Source of the DNA: Hydrogenophilales bacterium 16-64-40
GTDB lineage: Bacteria; Pseudomonadota; Gammaproteobacteria; Burkholderiales; Thiobacillaceae
Reading direction: 5' to 3'
DNA: 64,000 nt
Assembly: GCA_002256995.1 (NCBI GenBank)
Contig: NCGX01000012.1
Location: 1-64,000 of the forward strand
Of the stretch, positions 56,856 to 64,000 are shown piece by piece (positions within the stretch are counted from its first letter, which is position 1; every line of letters starts with the position of its first letter). A model generated the notes under the pieces. The model worked only from the letters and a program-made list of their open reading frames with translations, was not told where the DNA came from and searched no databases. Both the position numbers and the translations under genes were made by a program.

Positions 56856-57659
56856 TTAGTTCAGCACGCTCCACAGCATGCGCAGCGAAATCGCCAGCAC
56901 CAGTACGCCAAAAATTCGTTTGAGTCGCTTCACCGGCAAGGCGTGTCCCAGGCGCACGCCCAGCGGGGCCGTCAGTACGGCGGCGCCGGCGATCGCCGCC
57001 AAGGCGGGCAGGGATACATAGCCCAGGGTTCCACCCGGCAACTGTGCGTGCCCCCATCCGGACAGGACAAAGCCCGCCGCGCCGAACAGCGCGATGGGCA
57101 AACCTAGTGCGGTGGAAATGGCGATGGCACGCTTGAGCTCGAGGTTGCAGGCGTGCAGCAGCGGCACCGTGATGTTGCCGCCACCGATGCCAAGCAGCGC
57201 CGACAGCGAGCCGACGCCGACGCCGACGCCCCACAAGCCGCCGCGACCGGGCAGGCGCCAGTGCGCGGCGGGTTTCCAGTCCAGCATGAACTGGGTGCCG
57301 ACGAACAGCAGGAATACGGCGAAGAAGCCCTTCAGCATGGCCGCCGGGATGAAGCCCGCCAGGTAGCCGCTGGCAAAACCGCCCAGCAGCGTGGCCGGGG
57401 CCAGCAGGCGCACCACCGACCAGTCGATGGCACGGCGTTTCTGCTGCGCCCAGATCGCCGACATCGAGGTGAATACGATGGCGGCCAGCGAGGTGCCGAT
57501 GGCCAGGTGCGGGATGATTTCCGGTGGCAGGCCGTGATGCTGGAATATCCAGATCAGGGCAGGGACGATCACGACCCCGCCGCCGATTCCGAGCATGCCG
57601 GCGAGTAATCCGGCAAACAGACCCAGGCCAAGAAAAGAAACGATCTCCAGCACGTGCAT
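56856..57659 (-). CDS. TauE/SafE family permease
   Basis: 267 residues with about eight transmembrane helices. The two repeats of the family are LGLFAGLLAGMLGIGGGVVIVPAL and LLGIGGGNITVPLLHACN. Known members export sulfoacetate, sulfite or other sulfur- or carboxyl-anions, or take up sulfate-like compounds. In a sulfur oxidiser an anion exporter is plausible. It lies between the GGT gene and the Lrp regulator. Confidence 0.88.
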   Translation of the reverse strand: MHVLEIVSFLGLGLFAGLLAGMLGIGGGVVIVPALIWIFQHHGLPPEIIPHLAIGTSLAAIVFTSMSAIWAQQKRRAIDWSVVRLLAPATLLGGFASGYLAGFIPAAMLKGFFAVFLLFVGTQFMLDWKPAAHWRLPGRGGLWGVGVGVGSLSALLGIGGGNITVPLLHACNLELKRAIAISTALGLPIALFGAAGFVLSGWGHAQLPGGTLGYVSLPALAAIAGAAVLTAPLGVRLGHALPVKRLKRIFGVLVLAISLRMLWSVLN

Positions 57660-57701
57660 TTCCTCATGCGGCCGCAAGCGGCCATTTGTATTGTGGTTGA
57701 A

Positions 57702-59303
57702 TCAGGCGCCCGCAGCGGCGCCGTCGCTGCGCGGATCGGAGGCCGCCTCGCAGGTGCCGTCGTCCAACACGCGGATGACGCCCGCGTGTCCCATCATCTG
57801 TGCGTAATCGTCTACCCGTTCAACTTCATGCCCCCGCCGCGCGAGTTCTTCGAACACCTCCGGCGCGAAGCGGCCTTCCAGCTTCAGGCTGTCGCTGCTC
57901 TGCCCCCAGGTGCGGCCGAGCAGCCAGCGCGGGCTGTCCAGCACCTCGTTCAGGGGCAGGTGATAGCCCAGTGCACGGGTGGCGACTGCCGCCTGCGTCT
58001 GCGGCTGGCCGTCGCCGCCCATGGTGCCGTAGACCAGCCGGGGCCGGCCGTCCTCCAGATACATGGCCGGGTTGAGGGTGTGGAAGGGACGTTTGCCCGG
58101 TTTCAGCACATTGACGTGTTGCGGGTCGAGCGAGAAGGACGCGCCGCGGTTCTGCCAGATGATGCCGGTTTCCCCGGCCACCACGCCGCTTCCGTATTCG
58201 TGATAAATGCTCTGGATGGCGCTGACGGCGCGGCCTTTCGCGTCCACCACGCCGAACCAGACCGTGTCCGCCGGCCCTACGCCTTTTCCCCATGGCGCGG
58301 CGCGAGTGGGGTCGATGGCGGCAGCCAGGCCGGCGGTCGTGGCGGTCGAGAGCAGGTCGGCGACCGGAACGTCGATATGGTCCGGGTCGGCCACATGGCG
58401 GTCGCGCAGGCGGAAGGCCTGCTTGGTCGCCTCGACCACAAGATGCACGTAATCGGCGGAGAGATGCGGGTGGCGCGCCAGATCGAAGTGATCAAGCTGG
58501 CCCAGGATGAGCAGAGAGGCCAGTCCCTGGGTGGGCGGCGGCATATTGACCGCCAGCCCGTTGCAATAGCGCACGCTGATGGGCGCTACCTGGCGGCAGT
58601 GGAACGCTGCTAGATCGTCGGCGCGCAGCAGGCTGCCGGAATCGGCCAGGCCTTGCACGACACGGCGTCCGAGTTCGCCGCGATAGAAGCCTTCCGCCCC
58701 GTCCCGTTGCAGCAGGCGCAAGCTATCGGCTAGCTGCGGCTGTCGGAAAACGGCCCCGCCCGGTGTCGGTTGCCCTTTGGGCGCATAGATGTCGGTCAGG
58801 GTCTGGAACCCGCCGAGTTCCGCCCACTTTTGCGTCAGAAAGTCGCCCTGACTGGCGCTACACGTGTAGCCTTCTTCGGCGTGACCATGTGCTGTGGCCA
58901 GCACCGCCTGCCAGTCCAAACGGCCGTTCCAGTGCGTGCGGCTGAATGCATGTGCGGCGCCCCATACCGACACCAGACCGGCCACCGTGTTGGCAGCATG
59001 GGGGCCGCGAGTGGGAATCGCATCCAACCCCTGGCGGGCATAAAAATCAGGGGTGTAGGCCTGGCCGGCGGGACCGGCGCCATCCAGCCCGGTCAGGTTT
59101 CCCGATTCGTCGCAGAGCAGCCAGAAGCCATCGCCACCGAGGCTGTTCATGTGCGGATAGACCACGCTGAGGGTGCTGCCGACAGCGAGTGCCGCTTCAA
59201 CGGCGTTGCCGCCCGCCGCGAGCACCGCCTTGCCGGCGGCCGTCGCAAGAAAGTGCGGCGAGGTCACCACGCCGCGCGAGGACTGGGCGTGCCGGGCTGT
59301 CAT
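57702..59303 (-). CDS. Gamma-glutamyltransferase-like Ntn hydrolase
   Basis: 533 residues of the GGT family. SSRGVVTSPHFLATAAG and GGNAVEAALA open the protein. The autoprocessing site and nucleophile are in GPADTVWFGVVDAKGRAVS. The glycine loop GTMGGDGQPQTQAA follows. There is no signal peptide, so it should be cytoplasmic, unlike classical GGT. It overlaps the ABC ATPase gene by ATGA and closes a peptide-transporter operon. It probably cleaves gamma-glutamyl compounds brought in by that transporter. Confidence 0.87.
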   Translation of the reverse strand: MTARHAQSSRGVVTSPHFLATAAGKAVLAAGGNAVEAALAVGSTLSVVYPHMNSLGGDGFWLLCDESGNLTGLDGAGPAGQAYTPDFYARQGLDAIPTRGPHAANTVAGLVSVWGAAHAFSRTHWNGRLDWQAVLATAHGHAEEGYTCSASQGDFLTQKWAELGGFQTLTDIYAPKGQPTPGGAVFRQPQLADSLRLLQRDGAEGFYRGELGRRVVQGLADSGSLLRADDLAAFHCRQVAPISVRYCNGLAVNMPPPTQGLASLLILGQLDHFDLARHPHLSADYVHLVVEATKQAFRLRDRHVADPDHIDVPVADLLSTATTAGLAAAIDPTRAAPWGKGVGPADTVWFGVVDAKGRAVSAIQSIYHEYGSGVVAGETGIIWQNRGASFSLDPQHVNVLKPGKRPFHTLNPAMYLEDGRPRLVYGTMGGDGQPQTQAAVATRALGYHLPLNEVLDSPRWLLGRTWGQSSDSLKLEGRFAPEVFEELARRGHEVERVDDYAQMMGHAGVIRVLDDGTCEAASDPRSDGAAAGA

Positions 59304-60271
59304 GCTATTGCGACCGGAAATAGACACGCCACCTGCCGGCCCGCATCCAGTGCGGTAAGGGCCGGATCGGTCTCACGACAGGCAGCCTGGACCTGCGGAC
59401 AGCGCCCGGCAAAGCGACAGCCCTTGGGCAGGTTGACCGGACTCGGGATTTCGCCACTCAGCGACGCCTTGAGCGGCATGTCGAAGCGCGGGAAGGCCTG
59501 CAGCAGCGCCCGCGTATAGGGATGCCGCGGCGTGTTGAGGATGGCGTCGGTCGGCCCCTGCTCAACGATGCGGCCCAGGTAAAGCACCGCAATTTTCTCG
59601 CACAGGTAGCTCGCCACGCCCAGGTCGTGCGTGATGAACACGAGGGTGATGCCGGATTCGCGGCAGAGGTCGCGCAGGAGGTTGAGCACCTGGGCCTGGA
59701 CCGAGACATCGAGCCCCGCCACCGACTCGTCGGCCATGATGACCTCGGGTTCGGACGCCAGCGCGCGGGCGATGGCAATGCGGCGGATCTGGCCGCCGGA
59801 CAGCTCGCTGGGAAAGCGTTGCAGCAGGCCGGCAGGCAGCCCCACGCGCAGCAGCAGCGACTCGAGGCGCGCGGGGATTTCGCGCTCCACACACAGCTGG
59901 TGCAGGCGGATCGGCTCGGCCAGGATGTCCTCGATGCGCATCCTCGGATTCATCGAGCCACGGGCATTCTGGTAGATGAACGCCACCTCGCGCGCAAAGC
60001 GTTTTTTTGCTTCGGCGTCGAGTTGGGCAAGGTCGCGTTGCCCGTACAGGACGCGGCCGTCACTGGCAGGTTCGAGACCGAGCATGAGCCGGATGAGGGT
60101 GGACTTGCCGGACCCGCTTTCGCCGACCAGCGCGAGCGTGTCGCCGCGCTGTACTTCCAGGCGCACGCCGTCGAGCGCCTTGAGTTGCCGCGATGGCGCG
60201 CGAAACCAGCCACTGCCGCGCAGCTCGTAGCTTCGTTCGACATCCAGCAGGGAAAAAATGGGGTTTGGCAT
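59300..60271 (-). CDS. Peptide ABC transporter ATP-binding protein (OppF/DppF-like)
   Basis: 323 residues. Walker A is GESGSGKSTLIR, the ABC signature is LSGGQIRRIAIARAL, and Walker B is VIMADESVAGLD. The C-terminal oligopeptide-ABC extension has the cysteine set CRFAGRCPQVQAAC. The start is an ATG at 60271 with AGGTG upstream. It is coupled to the GGT gene downstream and the OppD-like gene upstream. Confidence 0.93.
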   Translation of the reverse strand: MPNPIFSLLDVERSYELRGSGWFRAPSRQLKALDGVRLEVQRGDTLALVGESGSGKSTLIRLMLGLEPASDGRVLYGQRDLAQLDAEAKKRFAREVAFIYQNARGSMNPRMRIEDILAEPIRLHQLCVEREIPARLESLLLRVGLPAGLLQRFPSELSGGQIRRIAIARALASEPEVIMADESVAGLDVSVQAQVLNLLRDLCRESGITLVFITHDLGVASYLCEKIAVLYLGRIVEQGPTDAILNTPRHPYTRALLQAFPRFDMPLKASLSGEIPSPVNLPKGCRFAGRCPQVQAACRETDPALTALDAGRQVACLFPVAIA

Positions 60272-60280
60272 GACATGCAC

Positions 60281-61273
60281 CTAGTCAATGAACCAGCAGG
60301 CAACCTGGCGCCCGTCGCGGGTTTCGGCCTGCGGGCGCTGCTCGCTGCAGATCGTCTTCGCCTTGGGGCAGCGCGGGGCGAAACGGCAGCCGCCGGGCAT
60401 CGCGTTCAGGGGGGGAATCTGGCCGGGGATGGGCACGAGCCGCCGCGAACCCAGCTCGACGACGCACGACTTGAGCCCCTGGGTATAGGGATGCAGCGGC
60501 GCAGCGAGCACGTGTTCGCTGGGGCCTTCCTCGACGATCTGCCCGGCATACATGACCGCGATGCGATCGCATACCTGGGCGCCCAGCGCAAGGTCGTGGA
60601 GCACGAAGATCGCGCTCGAATTCAGGGCCCGCACGCGGTCCAGGATGAGCTCCATGATCTGCGCCTGGATGGTGACGTCGAGCGCGCTGGTGGGCTCGTC
60701 GGCGAGCAGCAGCTCGGGATTGCAGGCGAGCGCGACGGCGATCATGACGCGCTGCTGCATGCCGCCGGAAAGTTCGTGCGGATAGGCGTCGAGTCGCATG
60801 CGCGGTTCGGGAATGCCGACGCTGTGCATCAGTTCCGCAGCCCGTTCCCGGCGCGCCCATCTCGACAGCCGAAGATGGCGCTTGAGCGGCTCGGCGATCT
60901 GCGCGCCCACCGTGAAGCACGGGTTGAGCGCCGCGGTCGCATCCTGAAAAATCAGGCCGATCTTGTTGCCGCGCAGGCGGCGATAGTCCGCCTCCCTGAG
61001 TTGGGTGAGCTCGGTATCGCGAAAGCGCATGCTTCCATCCAGTTGCACCTCGGGCGCTCGCAGCAGGCCGATGAGAGCCAGGGCAAGGGTGGACTTCCCG
61101 GCGCCCGATTCGCCGATCAGCCCCAGGGTTTCGCCGGGACGAAGGGCCAGGCTGACCCCATCGAGTACGACGGCCTTGCCGCGGCGCAAACTGAGATCGC
61201 TCACGTTGAGCAGCGGTTCCTGAATTGCCGGGATGTCGGCCACCCGGGGGGTTAAAGCAACAGCGCTGTGCAT
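60281..61273 (-). CDS. Peptide ABC transporter ATP-binding protein (OppD/DppD-like)
   Basis: 330 residues. Walker A GESGAGKSTLAL, signature ELSGGMQQRVMIAVAL, Walker B LLADEPTSALDV, and the C-terminal motif GCRFAPRCPKAKTIC. The ATG at 61273 lies directly next to the stop of the permease gene. It pairs with the other ATPase. Confidence 0.93.
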   Translation of the reverse strand: MHSAVALTPRVADIPAIQEPLLNVSDLSLRRGKAVVLDGVSLALRPGETLGLIGESGAGKSTLALALIGLLRAPEVQLDGSMRFRDTELTQLREADYRRLRGNKIGLIFQDATAALNPCFTVGAQIAEPLKRHLRLSRWARRERAAELMHSVGIPEPRMRLDAYPHELSGGMQQRVMIAVALACNPELLLADEPTSALDVTIQAQIMELILDRVRALNSSAIFVLHDLALGAQVCDRIAVMYAGQIVEEGPSEHVLAAPLHPYTQGLKSCVVELGSRRLVPIPGQIPPLNAMPGGCRFAPRCPKAKTICSEQRPQAETRDGRQVACWFID

Positions 61274-62158
61274 CTAGGCGTCCTTTTGGGTCGTGGGGTC
61301 GAAGGCATCGCGCAGGCCATCGCCCAGCAGATTCAGTGCCACCAGCAGAATCGCCAGGGCCACACCGGGCACGCCCGAGATCCACGGCGCCATGGTGATG
61401 AAGCCACGGCCTTCGGCGATCATCAGACCCCAGTCGGGGGTCGGCGGCACCACGCCGATGCCGAGGAAAGACAGCCCCGACTCCAGCAGGATGGCGATGC
61501 TGATCCGCATGCCGGCCTGAACCAGGATAGGCGACACCACATTGGGTAAAACGTGGCGCCAGATGATGGCCGCAGTCGGCACGCCCATCATCCGGGCCGC
61601 CTCGATATAGGGCTGGCTCTTCACCTGCAGCACGTCGCCGCGTGTCATCCGCGCGAAGGGCCCGACGAAGGACAGGGCCAGCGCATACACGACATTTTCC
61701 GTGCCGAGTCCGAGCACCGCCATGAACGCCATCGCCAGGATCAGTTCCGGAAAGGCGAGCAGGCCGTCGACGATGCGCATCAGCACCCACTCGGTGCGCC
61801 CGCCCATCAGCCCGGCCGCGAGGCCGATGGCCACGCCCACGGCCAGTCCGAGGGCAACCGAGGCAAAGCCGATGATCAGCGCCAGTTGCGCGCCGTACAG
61901 CAGCCGCGAATAGAGATCCTGGCCGTAGGAATCCGTGCCGAGCCAGTGCGCGGCACTCGGCCCTTGCAGCGAGGCCATCAGATCCTGGGCAGTGGGATCA
62001 TGGGTGGCCAGCCAGGGGGCGAACACGGCCGCAAAAATATAGATGGCGATAATCGCGAGGCCGACCATGGCGCTGCGCTGTCGCAGCATGGGCTGCAGCA
62101 AACGCCGCCTCCATTGCGACTCCCGGGTTAAAGCCGTGACATTGAGTGCTTCAGTCAT
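61274..62158 (-). CDS. Peptide ABC transporter permease (DppC-like)
   Basis: 294 residues with about six transmembrane helices and the EAA loop YIEAARMMGVPTAAIIWRHVLPN. The N-terminal SAMVGLAIIAIYIFAAVFAPWLATHDPTAQD is typical of OppC/DppC. The ATG at 62158 begins the protein; it follows the dppB-like gene after 2 bp. Confidence 0.93.
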   Translation of the reverse strand: MTEALNVTALTRESQWRRRLLQPMLRQRSAMVGLAIIAIYIFAAVFAPWLATHDPTAQDLMASLQGPSAAHWLGTDSYGQDLYSRLLYGAQLALIIGFASVALGLAVGVAIGLAAGLMGGRTEWVLMRIVDGLLAFPELILAMAFMAVLGLGTENVVYALALSFVGPFARMTRGDVLQVKSQPYIEAARMMGVPTAAIIWRHVLPNVVSPILVQAGMRISIAILLESGLSFLGIGVVPPTPDWGLMIAEGRGFITMAPWISGVPGVALAILLVALNLLGDGLRDAFDPTTQKDA

Positions 62159-62160
62159 GC

Positions 62161-63108
62161 TTAGCGTCTCCGAAGGCGTGGATCGAGAAACTGGTAGGTC
62201 TGGTCGACAGCAAGATTGACCGCAACGAACAGCAGGCCGGTGATCATGATGCCGGCCTGTACCACGATGTATTCGCGGTTGAGCACTGCCGTGGTGACCA
62301 TCATCCCGAGGCCGGGCAGCGCGAACACCACCTCGGTCATCACCGCGCCGCGCAACATGCCGCCGAGCTGCAGGCCGATGACGGTGACCAGCGGCATCAG
62401 CACGTTGCGCATGCCGTGCACCCACACCACGCGCCAGGCCGGTTCGCCGCGCGCCTTGGCGGCCAGAATGTATGGCTGCCCCATCACTTCCAGCAGGCTG
62501 GAACGTGTGATGCGTGCGATGAGTCCGATATACCAGGCACCCAGCGTGAAGGCCGGCAGGGTCAGGTGCCACAGTCCCTGCCAGAAGTCCTCCCAGGGCG
62601 CGACAAATCCAAGGACCGGGAACCAGCCGAGGTCGACCCCGAACAGCCAGATCAGCAGGATGCCCAGATAGAAACTGGGGAAGGCGTTGCCGCCGATGGC
62701 CAGCGTGGTCGCCAGCACATCCGCCCAACTGTTGCGATAGAGCGCAGCCAGCACCCCGGTGGGGATGCCGATCACCAGCGCGATCAGCAGCGACAGCGCC
62801 GCCAGCGTCAGCGTCACCGGCAGCGCCTGCAGCACGGCCAGTTCGAAGATGTCCTGGCTGGTGATGTAGGACGTGCCCCAGTTGCCGCGGACGAAATCGG
62901 CCAGCCAGTTGCCGTACTGGAACACCACCGGCTGGTCGAGACCGAGCGCATGGGTCAGCTGATCGTAGGACGACTTCGAGTAGTCCGAGCCCAACATGAT
63001 GCTCACCGGATCGCCCGGCGCCAGCTTCAGGAAAGCGAAGCTGGCTGCCGAGACGAAGAGCAGCACCAGCAGGGTCTGCGCCAGTTTGGCGGATGCGGCC
63101 TGGAACAT
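62161..63108 (-). CDS. Peptide ABC transporter permease (DppB-like)
   Basis: 315 residues, six transmembrane helices. FLKLAPGDPVSIMLG near the N-terminus and the EAA loop YILAAKARGEPAWRVVWVHGMRN are present. The ATG at 63108 overlaps the stop of the substrate-binding protein gene (ATGA). Confidence 0.93.
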   Translation of the reverse strand: MFQAASAKLAQTLLVLLFVSAASFAFLKLAPGDPVSIMLGSDYSKSSYDQLTHALGLDQPVVFQYGNWLADFVRGNWGTSYITSQDIFELAVLQALPVTLTLAALSLLIALVIGIPTGVLAALYRNSWADVLATTLAIGGNAFPSFYLGILLIWLFGVDLGWFPVLGFVAPWEDFWQGLWHLTLPAFTLGAWYIGLIARITRSSLLEVMGQPYILAAKARGEPAWRVVWVHGMRNVLMPLVTVIGLQLGGMLRGAVMTEVVFALPGLGMMVTTAVLNREYIVVQAGIMITGLLFVAVNLAVDQTYQFLDPRLRRR

Positions 63109-64000
63109 CAGGCCAGCCAGACGGAATGCAGGTTCAGCAGGTCGACCGGAATGTACTGGAAGCCCTGCACCCGCTTGCTCAGGATCTTGAACACCTTCAT
63201 GTGGGCAAGCACCGCGAGCGGGGCGTCGGCCATGAGCAGGTCCTCGGCACGGCCGTAGAGCTTCTTGCGCGTCGCCTGATTGAGCGTGTCCTGCGCCTCG
63301 GAGAGCAGCTTGTCGAACTCGGTATTGCTGTAGCCGACGAAGTTCCAGGGCTTGCCGCTGTGCCACTCGGGGTAGATGGTTTCGTCGGGATCGAGGTCGG
63401 CGATCCAGGCTTCGTCGTACATATCGAAGTCGCCGCCGTTGCGTCGCTTGGTCCAGACCGCGCGGTCGAGCAGTTCAATCTTCGGCTTGATGCCAATTTT
63501 CTCCAGCATGGGGAGCAGCAACTGGGAGTTACGGGTGCCGCTGCCGCCCGAGCCGGTGAAGCCCTGGCTTACGATATAAACTGGGTTGATCTCGCCCTGG
63601 ACCTTGGATTGCTTGCGGTACGCCATCGCCTTCTTCAGGTCGAAGAACTGGCCACGGCCGCTCTTGCCTATGTTCTTGTCGTAAAAGTCGGTCATCGGCG
63701 GGGAGATGGGGCTATAGGCCGGAATGGCTTCACCGAAGTAACCCTGTTTGACGATGGAATCACGGTTGATTGCAAAAGCCACGGCCTTGCGCAACATGGG
63801 ATCGTCGAAGGGCGCACGGCGGTTGTTCATGGCGACGAAACTGTAGTTGCCCTCGACCTCGCCGTAGACATTAAGCTTGCGGTTCGCCTTGAGTTGCGGG
63901 ACGAACTGGAACGGCGACAGACTCATGCCGTCCACCTGGCCCGACATCATGGCCGCCACCGCAGCGGTCGGCTCCTTGATCAGCAGGATCTGCACACCAT
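63108..64000 (-). CDS. Peptide ABC transporter substrate-binding protein (DppA-like), partial
   Basis: The frame is open to the right edge, so the N-terminus and signal peptide are missing. The remaining 297 residues belong to the family 5 extracellular solute-binding proteins: FDDPMLRKAVAFAINRDSIV, then AIPAYSPISPPM, and EWHSGKPWNFVGYSN. First gene of the dppA-B-C-D-F-GGT operon. Confidence 0.92.
   Translation of the reverse strand, partial: GVQILLIKEPTAAVAAMMSGQVDGMSLSPFQFVPQLKANRKLNVYGEVEGNYSFVAMNNRRAPFDDPMLRKAVAFAINRDSIVKQGYFGEAIPAYSPISPPMTDFYDKNIGKSGRGQFFDLKKAMAYRKQSKVQGEINPVYIVSQGFTGSGGSGTRNSQLLLPMLEKIGIKPKIELLDRAVWTKRRNGGDFDMYDEAWIADLDPDETIYPEWHSGKPWNFVGYSNTEFDKLLSEAQDTLNQATRKKLYGRAEDLLMADAPLAVLAHMKVFKILSKRVQGFQYIPVDLLNLHSVWLA

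Overview
The window is a contiguous stretch of a high-GC betaproteobacterial chromosome. The organism is most like a Thiobacillus / Hydrogenophilales sulfur oxidiser. This is inferred from gene content: a cytochrome bc1 operon (petABC) with sspA-sspB behind it, the betaproteobacterial proteasome homolog BPH inside an arginine/ppnP/yajQ cluster, the order murJ-ribF-ileS-lspA-slpA-ispH beside rpsT, a DUF3579 gene, and several secreted DsrE-fold (sulfur-relay-like) proteins. There are no rRNA genes, no CRISPR array and no intact insertion sequence. One tRNA gene, tRNA-Thr(UGU), is present.

Layout. 1-5.7 kb: the end of a chemoreceptor, then a minus-strand operon of unknown product (ThDP enzyme, glycosyltransferase-like protein, CapK-type adenylating enzyme, secreted DsrE protein). 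5.9-10.1 kb: MgtC, a CBS protein, formaldehyde detoxification (adhC with an internal deletion, fghA) and transaldolase. 10.3-14.8 kb: aroC, a PLD-family enzyme and a membrane adenylate cyclase. 14.8-19.5 kb: a low-GC HEPN-like gene, a Cys-rich secreted protein, an MFS transporter, an ELM1-like gene coupled to a 58-codon gene, and a thiO-like gene carrying an in-frame MITE-like insertion. 19.6-26.2 kb: a minor-pilin operon, fimT-pilV-pilW-pilX-pilY1-pilE. 26.2-34.2 kb: ispH to murJ on the minus strand, with rpsT divergent. 34.2-41.5 kb: DUF3579, a PuuD-like membrane protein behind a 31-codon gene, argD-argF-DUF2283-argG-ppnP-bph-yajQ, a DJ-1 protein and a CBS protein. 41.5-44.9 kb: a DsrE protein, rsgA, phhB, a cytochrome c, orn and a lipoprotein.

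45.0-50.7 kb holds the most interesting locus. Two periplasmic DsrE proteins on the minus strand face an operon on the plus strand that encodes an ECF sigma factor, a membrane anti-sigma factor whose periplasmic part is itself a DsrE-like domain, and an exported CxxC thioredoxin/DUF255 protein. Between them lie two mirror-image promoters with identical -35 (ATGGAATAA) and -10 (CGTCTT) elements and the same 15-nt spacer. I read this as an autoregulated ECF circuit that senses a periplasmic sulfur or thiol signal through a DsrE fold. I know of no description of it.

50.8-64 kb: a DegS/HtrA-like protease divergent from petABC, then sspA-sspB, tRNA-Thr, an Lrp/AsnC regulator, a TauE/SafE permease, and a minus-strand peptide ABC transporter operon ending in a signal-less gamma-glutamyltransferase. 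Its substrate-binding protein runs off the window. A family of palindromic dispersed repeats (arms like GTCATTGCGAG...GAAGCAATCCAG) occurs at about 12.95, 15.79, 19.0 and 28.1-28.3 kb.
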